Numbered from the stretch's first letter, positions 37,120-47,763 are shown. The stretch: DNA of 57,907 nucleotides from Lewinellaceae bacterium (GCA_016710765.1 JADJUJ010000031.1:1-57907), one strand, 5' to 3'. A program made the numbers and translations. Notes: a model not told the origin generated them from the letters alone.

Positions 37120-40100
37120 ATGGCCAAAGAAAAAAAAGAGTTGTACCGCCCTGTGATGAATGCCCTTACGTGCATGGGGGTTGCGGGAATTTCATCCATT
37201 GTTGCCAATTATACCGGGGCTGGGCTTGCAGGATTAGCAGGCTCAACTTTACTCACCCTAGTTAATGGCATAACCGGCAATATAGCGTCTGATCAATTCC
37301 TTAAAATTGATAATAAAGGCTTATACCGATGGTGGAAACGGAAAGGTCCTGATCTCAGCAATCACGACCTGTATTTTGCACTTCAAAAATCTGTCATTGA
37401 CGCTTTACGGGCTACTGAAGCGCAATTTTTGGAGGAAGATATTATCCTAGAAAAAAGAACCAAAAAGGTTATTCACCTTAAAGTCGAAGCGCTTTGCAGC
37501 CTCGTTGAGAACGATTTCCTCGATTTTTTTGGAGACAACCTGACCGATAAGGACATTCTATTTTATGGTGAAAATGTCTTGGACCTACAAGACTCAGCGC
37601 TGGCCCATTTCTTTAATGAAGACGATCTGGATACCGCTGGTGCTGATTTTGGAAATTATCTTTTTGCCACGTTCCCCTCAAAATTGATTCAAGCGTTTAC
37701 GGAACAACTCAAAACCAACCAGCGCGTTTGGGTTGCCTATCAGCGACTAATTCTGCAAGAAACCCAACAACAGGTTACCCAAAACTTCGGACTCACACAG
37801 GACCTTGTTGCCAAAGTTGATGCGCTTTCCACCGCTTTTGTCTCTGCAGGAGTGTTATATGAATCTAATGTTCCTGGACTGGCCGAACAATTTATCCAGA
37901 GCAATGAAAGCATTAAAGAATGCTGGCAACGTGCTCAGGAAGACCTCAATCAATTGTTGAAGGAAATGGGGCAAGCACAACGTGAATTCATTACCAGTTG
38001 GAAACAAAGCAGGGAAAAAGATGATGCATTTCAGGAAAAAGCCCTGGAAGGAATTGCTGAATTACATAAGAAGATGGATTTGTTGGGAAATTCAAATGAA
38101 ATGCCCGAGGAACAAATTCTAATAAATTATTTGGAATGGATACAAGAACACTATAAATATATCACCCTGCCTACGATTCCGGAACAGGGCAACCTGCCCC
38201 CAATGCTCCTGGAACGCGTTTATGTGGCATTGCGATTACTGGACGCAAAGGTCTTGCAAGAAATGCTTTTTAGCAGTGAATTAATCAATACCAAAATAGC
38301 GGAACGACTTGAAAATGAAGCGAAAGAGCCCAATGAAACAGAGATATCACGAATTCGGGCGGAACTGATTCAGGAAAACCCTATGTTAGGCTCAATTACG
38401 CAGATACAGAATGCTGGCTCCGGCAATAAAAATCAAAGTGTTAATCTGGCGCAGGCATTTCAATCCTTCAGGCACCTTGTCATATTAGGGGATCCAGGCA
38501 GTGGAAAAAGCACCCTGGCAAAGTGGCTCATGCTAAAATTATCCCATGGGCTATTGGACCATCAAATCACAAAACAGAATGAAACCAGGGTAGCATTAGA
38601 TGAAGTGGAAATAATTCGCAAGGATGCAACATCCTTAGCAGAAACCCCAGATTCAAGTGAATCTGCTACCATTAATCTTGGGCCGCCTAGGCTACCCTTA
38701 TTAATTCGGGTTACGGATTACTTTAATTATTTTAAAAGTTTCAGCTACAATCCGGCCCATCCAGAAATTGGGCGAGGAATTATAGATTTCATTGGGATGC
38801 ACCTTCCTACAATCCCTAACATCAGCCATCAGCAGATCAAACGCATGGTCATTTCTTTTCTGGAACAAGGCAGGGCGATTATCATTTTGGATGGTTTGGA
38901 TGAAATCGTAGGGGATCGGACCAGTATTAACAATGAAATCCTTGATTTTACCAATAATTGGATAACGTTTGGGAACATTAAAAATGGCATTTCTCCAGAC
39001 TTATCTCCTGGAGAAATTGGGGGCAATCAAATTATTATTACTTCCCGGATTGTAGGGTATCATACCACTCCATTACCAGAACAATTTTCTAAAGTATTTA
39101 TTGAAAAAATGGACGACCCTGCGGTCGCACACTTTTGTGAAGTTTGGACTCGGCTGATATTGGAGCAAGAGGAGCAAAGCAAAACACTAACAGAAGAAGC
39201 GCTCAATGAATCAATTCTTCTGCAGTCGAATGATCTCAAAAGTGCCATATTAAATCCCAACCGACCGCAGGTTCGCGAACTGGCAACCAATCCCTTGTTG
39301 GTCACAATACTTGCTATTTTATTTCGCTATCATAAAGGTCAGCTGCCAGAAACCAGGGTTGAACTCTACGAACGATCTGTAAATATATTGATAGAGAAAT
39401 GGCGTGTTGACAAACGCTATAAGATATCAACCGATGAAATAAAAAAATTAATGGCAGCATTAGCCGCTTATATCCATGCCAGCACTTCAGAGGACATTAC
39501 CGAGTCAGTATTGAAAAATATATTGGAGAAGGAACTATGTTACATGAAGCGAGAAAACCCGCTACATGGAATTCCCCAGGAAATATCTACGCTTGCTGAG
39601 CGTATACTGGATATGATCAGGAGTGATGTCGGGCTGCTTAGTGAACGCGGTGGAAACATCTATCACTTTTTACACAGAACGTTTCAGGAATACCTCGCTG
39701 GCCAACACTTGCTGCGCGATGAGCATAAAGCTCCAATGGAAATTATTGACCGGATTGCTGACCCTATATGGCGTGAACCCATTGTTCTTGCCCTAGGTTA
39801 TGCTAACCAAGAATGGCCACCTGAAAAATTCGATCAATTGTTGACAGAAATTTTAGAAGTGGATGATGAAATTAAAGATTTAATTCCACGAACTATTCTT
39901 TTGCTGGCTATTGCACTGCCGGAAATGGAAAGATTGTCGACAGATAATTTCAAAAAAATATTATAGAATTCCTGCAAACATTTGGTCGACAAAGATCTAT
40001 CTCACAAAGTGAGGCCCTACAGCATCAAATTACCATTGTATTAGCTCAACTCCGTACGGGGAAAAGAAATGCTGATTTCTTCAATGTTTGTGCAGATTTA

Positions 40101-43100
40101 TTGGCGGAAACGGTCTACAATGATGCCCAGTGGGCAATATTAAGTATAGCAGCCGTAGAAAACTGGGAACAACCGGAGTGGATAAATGAGCTGGTTAACC
40201 ACCTAGAACAAGATAGCGCAGACTGGAATTGGCCGATTAATCATGTATTGAAAAATCTCCTTATTCGCGGCGACTTGCCGGAAGGCGCCACTTTTGCGCT
40301 GAAATTCAAAAACAAGTTGCAACAAAACCCAGAATGGGAGCGATTCATTCTTGAAAGCCCAGCATGGATGCGGCTCCTGACGGTACTTTTACGGCGGTTG
40401 GAAGGCTGACCCAGAACGATTGGTTAAAAAATACCATGAGTTGGAGGACATCCGCTTCAGATTCTACCGCGGTGCAGTGGACATGGAAAACGAAGGCTAC
40501 AATCTGGCCACGAAACTGGATACGGAAGGAGGCGAAATAAACCCGCTTTACGAGTGGCACTTTGATTTTTCAACCCGCTATTTACACCGTGAAACCCCGT
40601 TCACCCGCATGCTGCTGAAAGCCATTATGGACCAGGAACCACCGGAAATTCTGATTCCGGCATTTCTCGACATTTGGAACATAGACGATAATGTAGAAAC
40701 CCGCGCACTCAGCCTTCTGGCGCTTTCCTCTTTAGGCCATAATACGGCCCTTGAAATTTACCAGAAAAGTGATCATGAACACTATAAGGCTGCCATTGCC
40801 CGCTTCCTGGCACACCTTGGGCGAGTTCAAGCAGAATTACAATCTGCAGTGATCCGATACTTTTTGGTCTTGCAGCATCACCCTTATGTTTTTGGCTTCT
40901 ACAGTGTTCGGCACTTATCAACATTAGAAAAGTCTGTTGTAAATCGAATTACGTTAGAACTTTTTGCTCGTGCTGGTCTGCCACCTTTGCACCTGTCCGA
41001 TGTATTACCCGACGAACGATCTTGGGGTTTCCCAACCAATGAAGAAGGACAAAATGCAAAAAGGACATTAGAATTAAATGCATGGTTATCAAGAATTGGG
41101 ACCTATACTTTTGATCCTGTTGGCGATATTAATGCAAAGATACTTTCGCATGGAGATCAACTTGCGGGGAAGGTGGCGAACTACTTTTCAACCTGCTCGC
41201 AAAAATCCCTTTGAATATTAATCTGATCTCCACCAGTAAATATACCCTGGAATGGCGAATGCCCAAATTCCCCATCCCTTATGGTGGAGATAAAATCCTG
41301 GTTTTATTTGTATTGGAAGTAATAAATGGCTTACCCACAACTTATCAATTTCTAAAAGAATGGATGATCCAAAAAATTTGGGGTTTTATTACTCCACAGG
41401 CCGATACTATAGCGTATGCTTGCACCATTTTACTCAGCCGGCACAGCGATCATAACATTGCGCGTCAACTCATGCCTGTGCTGTTTGAAGAAGGGCACCC
41501 TTTACAACAACTGGAAAACTTAATTGAGGCAGTAAATGATCCCTATGCACGTTTTATGGCGATAAACAACATGGATGTCCAAGACAAATCTCCTGGCATG
41601 CATAAATTGAACATGGCTTCTTTTCTGAAATTGATAATATCAATGAATGGTTCTTTGCGATGGACCATCTGCTTAACAGTCATCATTTGAAATCCATTTA
41701 CCAGATGGTTCAGTTATCAGACATGCATACATTGATTTACAAACATTTTTGGATATAAATGCCCAAAAACCACTTGGGGTTCAGATAGAAGAGAAACTTT
41801 TACAAATGGAGGAAGAAACTGAGCAAGCGATGTTCAGGCTCTTGTTTTTAAAGAATCTTGATGAGGAAACCCTACAGGCGCAGGTTTTTATCATCATGGA
41901 CGACGTCATTGCTGAGGAGGAGGACCTAACTAAAGTATTGCTACTTCGGCTGATGTTGGAGCGATTTGGTACAATTGCCAGAACATACCCCAAATGGCCC
42001 CAAATTAACGCTTCCTTCAAACAACAGGAACTCCTGGATTTCGCCTTAAAAAAAGACTATTTATCCATTTTCAGGCTTGGTACGGCTTTAAAGCCTCAGT
42101 CGTATGTATCCGAAAAAGACGGTGAAAAAGTCCTAAAAACAGACCCAGATGCACGCTCTTTGATGGCCCTGACTGGCGTAGTAAGGATGGCCCAACAATT
42201 ATCAGATCGGTTTTCAGTTCTGGATGTTATCGAACACCATATTGGCCAACTTTTAAATCCAGATCAGCAGACCAAAGCCGTTCAATTTTTTCAAACCCAT
42301 ACATCGGATGGTATTTTTTTAAACCGACACTTTGTTGGAGTTTTGGATGAGTTGGTCCGTATTGGGGATGATGATGTGGTGACATCGCTTTTACCTTTAC
42401 TGGACTTGGAGCGAGGCTCTGATTTGGAGATGGTTGGCCATTGGGAAAACCACTCTGTCGGTTATTTGGCCACATTTTACCATCTATTGCAAGCCGAAGC
42501 AGGTGTCATAAATCAAACCATTCTAAACAGCATCTTGCTGTATCTTGGAGAGTACCCTGATAGACTGCGGTTCAGGGCTGCGATTGCGGTGCATGGAAAT
42601 GAAGCCACTGCTGGACAATTTAACCGGATGTTTCTTACTTCAAAAATAGATTTTGATGCTTTTGTTGAAATTTACCGTTTAATTGCTGACCCTAAATTAC
42701 CACCTTCAATCAGTACAACCCTAAGTTGGATCAACCATAATCTGATCCACGACAATGTCGAGACTATTCAGATGTTGATCCAAGTGATTATTGAAAAGGG
42801 CGAACGAGATTCCAAACCCGAACAAAATGCATTGCAAAACTTGGAGGTTTGTTCTGGTAAAGTGCTCCATTTCATAGGGGATCAGCTGGCAGAGGCGCAA
42901 GGATTGGTAGCCTGTTTACTCTGGAAATCCCTATTCAGGCAGCACTATGCAAATTCAGGTAACCCCAGGAGAACCTTTGTGATTGCGAAGGCACTAAACA
43001 AGGGAATGACAGCAAAACAAGCACTCGAGGCTTTGGGATCAATGACGAACTATGAAATAACTGGCACAACTGTAGCGGATGCGATACTTAACGCCGGGCA

Positions 43101-43974
43101 GAAAGAGACGACACCCATTGCTATTATTCAAAGTAGCAAAAAACAGCTGCGTGATGAAAAACAGATTAAACCCCTGGAATATTTGAATTCAGAAAAGGCA
43201 TTCTTGGAGGAGTTGTACCGATGGGGCCACACGCTATATTATGATACCAGCACCGAACTTTTTGCAGCGCAAAATTTCTCCCAGCAAATTGCAGGAAAAC
43301 CAACGATAATCAAGGCTTTACTGGACTGGACGTTGGAAGTCCTTGATGATGAGCTGGTAGATGTACACCAACATTATTACCTTGGATCAGCCTTAATGGG
43401 GCTGCTGGCTCGGGTTGCAAAGGATTACCCTGAAACACTGGAGAGCATGATCGACAGGTCTTCAACTGTTGATTTATTATATGAATGCATTACCGCACAC
43501 AGACATTTTTCGGTGCGCATGCATAGTGCGGCCATCTTATGTAGTTTGCATCAGGTTGACCCAAAGACCCTCAGCGCACTTGTAAACGCTTTAAAAGATG
43601 TTAAGCCCGTTCGAGATGCTGTAATTAATGACCTAAAACAACTTAGTCGAATTTTTAACCAATCTACCTTTTTGGCTTTAAAGCAATTGTTGTTTTCCCC
43701 TAATGGAACTGTGGCACAAGCCGCCGCACAACTGCTGGGCACCATTGCAAGTCAATCTTCTTTTGATATTGAATTACGCAAGCAAACCATTTCGGCACTG
43801 GCAAAAGCATTACGGGAACAGATAAATCAACCTGCACGTAAAACGCTCGTTTACAGAACAGATATGATCCCTTTGATCGACAAACCTATTTTCAAATCTC
43901 ATCTTGAATCTACCTTATACAACCAATTAATCGCTTTGTCGGGTGTAAAAAATGAACAAACAACTTTAAATTAG
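37120..43974 (+). CDS. Giant NACHT-type STAND NTPase with long helical-repeat sensor (four frameshifts)
   Basis: About 2280 residues when read across the shifts. Residues of about 15-50 are Gly/Ala-rich and hydrophobic (GVAGISSIVANYTGAGLAGL), possibly membrane-associated. Residues of about 60-330 are helical. The NACHT domain follows: Walker A GDPGSGKST (457-465, Lys463), Walker B IIILDGLDEI (Asp591, Asp594-Glu595), sensor IIITSRIVGYH, then NPLLVTILAILFRYH and HFLHRTFQEYLAGQHLL, the usual NACHT-associated helices. From 39963 onward the protein continues in other frames as HEAT-like helices (ETRALSLLALSSLGHNTALE; FSVRMHSAAILCSLHQVDPK) to TAG 43974. Shifts lie near 39963, 40410, 41210 and 41690-41740; each next frame starts at once with the same style of sequence. 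Bacterial NACHT proteins defend against phage. A small DUF2610-like gene follows. Confidence 0.87.
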
Positions 43975-44039
43975 CCTACGCCTGAAAAATTTGCAGGCAA
44001 TGAAAACGAAGATTATTTTACAACATAAAAAACGGGTGC

Positions 44040-44309
44040 ATGAAAAAATTTACTGTTCAATGCGATTTTGGAGATCAAAGATACCCTGTGCAGGTATATA
44101 TCGGCAACCCAAATAAAAAAACACACCCGCTATTGTACCAATACCTTTGGTTGCGCGATACTAGAGGAGGAGGGATCCCAACTGAAGTCATGGAATCTTT
44201 TAAAAAGCTCCAAAATATTGCTGCTGAAAACAAGGTAGATTTTGAAGAACTTTGTATGCATGCCCTGGGTTCAAATAATGATACTGACCCAGGTGGCACT
44301 TCTGGATAA
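44040..44309 (+). CDS. Small DUF2610-like protein, probable partner of the NACHT NTPase
   Basis: 89 residues: MKKFTVQCDFGDQRYPVQVY, IGNPNKKTHPLLYQYLWLRD, then TRGGGIPTEVMESFKKLQNI and NKVDFEELCMHALG. This agrees with what I remember of DUF2610: an N-terminal KKFxxxCDFG, an HPLxxQxxWL block, RGGxIPxEVMxSxxKL and an FEELCxxAL end. Function unknown. It is 65 bases downstream of the NACHT stop on the same strand, so it may be co-expressed and act as a regulator or partner of that NTPase. This is inferred from position only. No signal peptide or membrane segment. Confidence 0.7.
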   Translation: MKKFTVQCDFGDQRYPVQVYIGNPNKKTHPLLYQYLWLRDTRGGGIPTEVMESFKKLQNIAAENKVDFEELCMHALGSNNDTDPGGTSG

Positions 44310-44449
44310 ATCAAATTTGAAAGTTGCTGGCATTCGGTGTGTATTTTTGTGCCGCCGCCCTTAGGACCACGGTTTACGCACGCCTTAACAGCACCCTGAT
44401 TTTCATGCCCTCAGGGCCGATATATGGTAGCATACAACAATATTGATCT

Positions 44450-44574
44450 GGAATGCCGTAGGTATGCATTAAACCGCTGAAATTTGGACGAATTTTACAT
44501 TGCCAATTTGTATCTGTTTCGAATAAACACAACCATGAATCGTCAATATTGAAATGCCATGCCGACGGCATTCC
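44450..44574. repeat. Short palindromic (REP-like) inverted repeat pair
   Basis: ggaatgccgtaggtatgc (44450-44467) and gccgacggcattcc (within 44557-44574) are inverted relatives, about 16 of 18 bases. Another small stem, gcattccg/cggaatgc, spans 44568-44596, directly next to the group II intron 3' end. The 280-base gap holds no gene. Confidence 0.55.
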
Positions 44575-44637
44575 GTAAATTGGGCCTGCGGAATGCTAAT
44601 CGGGTAGGAGGAGGGCGTTAGCCCTCCGTCCCCCCAC

Positions 44638-44671
44638 ACCACCGGACGTACGTGCTCCGTATCACGGCGGT
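44638..44671 (-). ncRNA. Group II intron domain V-like hairpin
   Basis: Exactly 34 nt, the usual size of domain V. On the minus strand accgcc pairs with ggtggt, and tacg pairs with cgta, around a gagca loop, with a bulge between the stems. The hairpin between domain V and the 3' end (ggagggc/gccctcc) would be domain VI. Confidence 0.65.
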
Positions 44672-44676
44672 TTCCG

Positions 44677-45614
44677 CTAACATTTTAACCGCGTCATCTC
44701 TGTGTAGATAGATCGCAAGTCCATTTGGGCGAACCATTTATTGTTCATCGCTTTATTGACCGCTTAATGGTTGGACCTCGTCCACCAGCCTTGCGAGTAC
44801 ATCACGACATTCCAACTTTTGCGCTCCGGTATACCTTAGTTACGCAGCATTTTGAAGATGGTGTATTTGCGCCCACACTGTTTGAGACGGTAACACCCCA
44901 ATTTGCGACGCATCCAACTATCTATCGCGTGCATATTGCCTAGTACATTGTTGGCCAGTCGGAAGTAGTTTGTCCAGCCCGTTATGGCGGCATTTAGTTC
45001 CGCTATCACTTGCTCGAATTTTACGCCTCTGTTTCTTTGGCTAATCCCCCGAATTTTCCCTTTCAGACCTCCTGTTGACTTATCTGACCTCCGTAGGTTC
45101 CCCCCCGATAGTATCGTGTAGCCTAAGAATTTAACGTCCCCGCAGTGCCTTACCCCGCTCTAGTCCCGGTTTACCTGCAACTTCAACTTCTTTTCTATGA
45201 ACTCGATCACGGAAGCCATCACTCTTTCTCCCGCTCGCCTGCTGTGCACCTATATGTGGCCGTCAATTTACAGGGTATTCGCCGGATGATGCACTAGTAC
45301 AATGTTCGACAGCAGCGGCGACAGCGGCCCCCCTTGCGGTGTGCCGGCTGTGCGTTGTTCTATTAGTCCATCTGCTAGCACCCCGGCTTTCACAAAGCCG
45401 TTTATCAGACGCAGAAGTCTCTTGTCGCCGATCCCCTTACTTAGACGGGTCATCAGGCGGTCGTGGTTGATCTTGTCGAAAAACTTCTTCAAGTCTATAT
45501 CAACTACCCATTCCCGGCCTTCTCCGACATACTGTGCGGCTTGGCTTACTGCGTCGTGGGAACTCCGGCCTTGACGAAAACCATAGCTGTATTCGCTAAA
45601 GAAGGGATCGTAGT
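44677..45614 (-). pseudogene. Group II intron reverse transcriptase/maturase remnant (catalytically dead)
   Basis: Starting at YDPFFSEYSYGFRQGRSSHD, the reading continues DIDLKKFFDKINHDRLM and GTPQGGPLSPLLSNIVL (RT blocks 3-4). It then loses its frame: the expected block with the catalytic YADD is missing, and the sequence resumes at VHSRRAGERVMASVIEF. Further pieces are FLGYTILSGGNLRRS, QVIAELNAAITGWTNYFRLA and AIDSWMRRKLGCYRLKQC, the maturase (GIIM) domain, then KSWNVVMYSQGWWTRSNH, ending at TAG 44677. Several stops and shifts are present. With no YADD and no N-terminus it cannot be active. These features exclude retrons and diversity-generating RTs. Confidence 0.85.
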
Positions 45615-45615
45615 A

Positions 45616-45788
45616 CTGGAAAAGCGGATGGGGTGATGTGCCCCTACATCCACAAAAAAGCCCTTGTAATGCTTTTTATCCTGAAAAAAGGATTGCAGCA
45701 CCACATCCTCTCCATCCTGCGCGTAGGAGCGGTGGTGGCGAACATAGTCGGCAATTTTCAGGAGGAAAGATTTCCAAAGGGGTTGCAT
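45616..45788 (-). pseudogene. FkbM methyltransferase 5' fragment (right copy)
   Basis: From ATG 45788: MQPLWKSFLLKIADYVRH, then HRSYAQDGEDVVLQSFF ... VDVGAHHPIRFS, after which the reading passes into the group II intron RT. Only the first 57 or so residues of the methyltransferase remain. 45618-45737 is about 91% identical to 36741-36860. This copy keeps the natural N-terminus, whereas the copy at 36225-36869 keeps the C-terminal part. They are therefore the two ends of one interrupted gene or of two paralogues. Confidence 0.85.
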
Positions 45789-46077
45789 ATAGGCTGCGGT
45801 TGAGCGGTTGCACAGGTAATTGAATGTGTAAAGGTAGGTGCTTTGGGCAGTCAACGCAGCGCTTGTCCCCAGCTTTTACCAAGAAGAGGCGACCTTTTAT
45901 TCCACTGGCTGGGAGCAGCACCCATCAAGGACTCACTTTGTCGTTTGGTAGCATTTTTTTTATTAAAAAGGCAATTTTTAGTCAAATAAGAGGATACATA
46001 ATGCTAAAAATGAACCAAGCCAGGCTGCTAAATATTGTAATCACAATGTTTCCCTGAGCGGGAAGCAGCCACATCAA
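45789..46077. other. Gap with no supported gene
   Basis: A/T-rich intergenic DNA. It contains ggaggatacat-like sequence before a possible 18-residue ORF (MLKMNQARLLNIVITMFP, ATG near 46001), too short to support. Two loosely similar strings (agcagcacccatcaagg and agcagccacatcaagcg) occur 150 bases apart. Nothing else is seen. Confidence 0.4.
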
Positions 46078-46107
46078 GCGTCCAGGCATTTACCCCTGGA
46101 CGCATTT
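46078..46107 (+). terminator. Hairpin plus T-run just before the SPFH lipoprotein gene
   Basis: gcgtccagg (46078-46086) and cctggacgc (46095-46103) form a perfect 9-bp stem with an 8-base loop, followed by attttta. On the plus strand it looks like an intrinsic terminator, but it sits 25 bases before a start codon. It may therefore end an upstream transcript or act as a leader attenuator. Confidence 0.6.
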
Positions 46108-46131
46108 TTAAATCTATAAATAATCTGCGAT

Positions 46132-47022
46132 ATGAACCCAATTAAAATTAGTTTTATCGGCATTGTTTTCGGGATGACAATGCTTTCCAGTTGTGCTACC
46201 ATTATGCCCGATCAGGTAGGCGTAAAGCGTACGTTTGGGCGTGTGCAAAACAATGTCCGTACTCCAGGTATTGTTGGCTTCAACCCATTCACAACCAAAG
46301 TGGTTCGGGTACCCATCAGAACCATGAATCTGGCAATTGTCGAAAACCTGCCTTCCAAGGAAGGACTTACCATCCGCTCCGAAAGTTCCATTCTTTACCG
46401 CGTCAAGTCGAGTGCGGTACCACAAATACTGAAAGAAACCGGAATGAGTTTTGAAGAGATGCTGATTCTTCCTGTTTTCCGCTCAGCGGCTTCCGATGTT
46501 TGCTCTAAATACGACGCTAAAAACATGCATAGTGCCAAGCGGGCCGAAATAGAAGAAGAGATTAAAAAACGCCTGGTGGAGGTTTGCGAGCCAAAAGGTT
46601 TCATCATTGAAGCGGTATTGCTCAAGAGCATCTCGCTGCCCGGCGGATTATCAAAATCCATAGAAGCTAAACTGGAGGCAGAACAGGAAGCACTGCGCAT
46701 GGAGTTTGTACTCGACCGGCAAAGACAGGAAGCACAGCGTCAAATCATTGATGCCGAGGGCGCCAAGGAAATTGCACGTATCCAGGCAGAAGGCAAAAAA
46801 AATGCAACCATTATTGAAGCCGAAGCCAAAGCCAAAAGCAACGAAATTGAAGCGGAGGGCATTAAAAAAGCCAATGAACTCATCAATGCCAGTCTGACGC
46901 CCAATGTGCTGAAATTTAAACAGATAGAAGCCTTTCAACAGATTTCAACCTCGCCAAATACCAAAACCATCATCACTGATGGTAAATCACCAATGTTGAA
47001 TATTCTGGGAGATGGCAATTAA
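46132..47022 (+). CDS. Prohibitin/SPFH-type lipoprotein
   Basis: 296 residues. The N-terminus MTMLSSCATIMPDQVGVKRT has a lipobox (LSSC), so this SPFH protein is anchored by lipid rather than by a helix. The SPFH domain follows: KRTFGRVQNNVRTPGIVGFN, TKVVRVPIRTMNLAIVENLP, SESSILYRVKSSAVPQIL, VCEPKGFIIEAVLLKSISLP. Then a coiled coil rich in Glu, Ala and Lys (about 180-265) and a short tail. Prohibitin-like proteins form ring oligomers at membranes. It stands alone: upstream are the intron and FkbM remnants, downstream the mobile-element cluster. Confidence 0.9.
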   Translation: MNPIKISFIGIVFGMTMLSSCATIMPDQVGVKRTFGRVQNNVRTPGIVGFNPFTTKVVRVPIRTMNLAIVENLPSKEGLTIRSESSILYRVKSSAVPQILKETGMSFEEMLILPVFRSAASDVCSKYDAKNMHSAKRAEIEEEIKKRLVEVCEPKGFIIEAVLLKSISLPGGLSKSIEAKLEAEQEALRMEFVLDRQRQEAQRQIIDAEGAKEIARIQAEGKKNATIIEAEAKAKSNEIEAEGIKKANELINASLTPNVLKFKQIEAFQQISTSPNTKTIITDGKSPMLNILGDGN

Positions 47023-47082
47023 ATTGGACAGAAGGCGCAAGCAGTGAGCCATTTGTCGGTAACGTACCGCTGAAGTTCATTG

Positions 47083-47244
47083 TATACCCTAAGTAAAGTG
47101 GTTTGCGAAAATTATGGCGCTGTCATCAGTGCTTCTGACAAGGCGAAAAACACAGGCGATGCAGCGCATTGACGCGTATTTTCAACGCCGTAAGTAGTGC
47201 TGGTGGCAAGCCAGAAATTCGCAAACCACTTTACTTAGGGTATA
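47083..47244 (+). mobile_element. MITE family A, copy 2 (diverged)
   Basis: 162 bases with termini tataccctaagtaaagtgg / ccactttacttagggtata and inner tttgcgaa/ttcgcaaa. The inside is about 70-75% like copies 1 and 3, sharing the gcgatgcagcgca block. Non-coding. Confidence 0.8.
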
Positions 47245-47366
47245 GCAGCCCTTTTCTTTGTTGTCGGCGCTTTGGCCAACTACTAAGAGAAGGGCTGCTT
47301 GCTGTTTGGCATTTGTTGATGGCGCTACCGTTTTCGGGCAATTCAAGACACTAAAATTACATTTAG

Positions 47367-47523
47367 TACACTGTAAATTAAGTTTGTTGAGATTTTGGGT
47401 AGAGGATTTTGGTGGCAGTCAAGTCTGTTTTTGAAGGAATAGCAGCGCTCTTGCTGAGAAAACAGACGATGGATGGCGCCAAAAGATTCAGCCAAAATCA
47501 AACGAAATTTAGTTTACAGTGTA
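47367..47523. mobile_element. MITE family B with TTTAG target duplication
   Basis: 157 bases. The termini tacactgtaaa...gattttgg and ccaaaatc...tttacagtgta form an imperfect inverted repeat of about 32 bases. It is flanked on both sides by TTTAG (47362-47366 and 47524-47528), a perfect 5-base target-site duplication. No transposase is encoded, so it is non-autonomous. Confidence 0.8.
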
Positions 47524-47526
47524 TTT

Positions 47527-47685
47527 AGCAACGTGTCAGAAATAACTTTCCAATTTGGCGGCATTTTTTGAACGCTGACTGCGTTGCCAAAACAGTAATG
47601 TAATATACTACACGCCTGTTTTGACGTCTTGTCAGCGCACAAAATCTGCACCCCAAATCCGGAAAGTTATTTCCGACAAGTTGCT
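47527..47685. mobile_element. MITE family C
   Basis: 159 bases. The left end agcaacgtgtcagaaataac and the right end (reverse-complemented) agcaacttgtcggaaataac run on as actttcc and pair for more than 25 bases; the palindrome extends inward (gctgact / tgtcagc). It abuts and slightly overlaps the right target duplication of element B. Non-coding. Confidence 0.75.
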
Positions 47686-47711
47686 TAAAGGCATCAATTG
47701 GGGTAACTTTG
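47681..47711 (+). promoter_or_regulatory. Bacteroidota promoter TTG-N20-TAACTTTG
   Basis: TTG (47681-47683), a 20-base spacer and TAACTTTG (47704-47711) fit the -33/-7 consensus for Bacteroidota primary promoters. The next gene starts 52 bases further on. The -33 box lies inside the terminal repeat of MITE C. Confidence 0.6.
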
Positions 47712-47763
47712 CGCGGTTAACCGCTCCATACTGAGCAATCTTTTTTCACTAAATTGTTGCGCT

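Larger units (their letters stand above)
44599..45616 (-). mobile_element. 5'-truncated group II intron
   Basis: On the minus strand this contains, in order, the inner part of an intron-encoded reverse transcriptase, its maturase domain, a 34-nt domain V-like hairpin, a domain VI-like hairpin (ggagggc-taac-gccctcc) and a 3' end CCGAT (ending AY, as group II introns do). The RT N-terminus and all 5' ribozyme domains are missing. The break is at about 45616, where the sequence switches abruptly into an FkbM coding fragment. 5' truncation is a known outcome of incomplete target-primed reverse transcription. The 3' end abuts a small palindrome. Confidence 0.85.

Noticed and set aside
44677..45614. 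Retron or diversity-generating retroelement reverse transcriptase
   Set aside because: The maturase domain and domain V/VI hairpins identify a group II intron, and no template/variable repeat pair is present.
45824..46057. A 77-residue plus-strand ORF
   Set aside because: No ribosome-binding site, low-complexity content, and no recognisable family.
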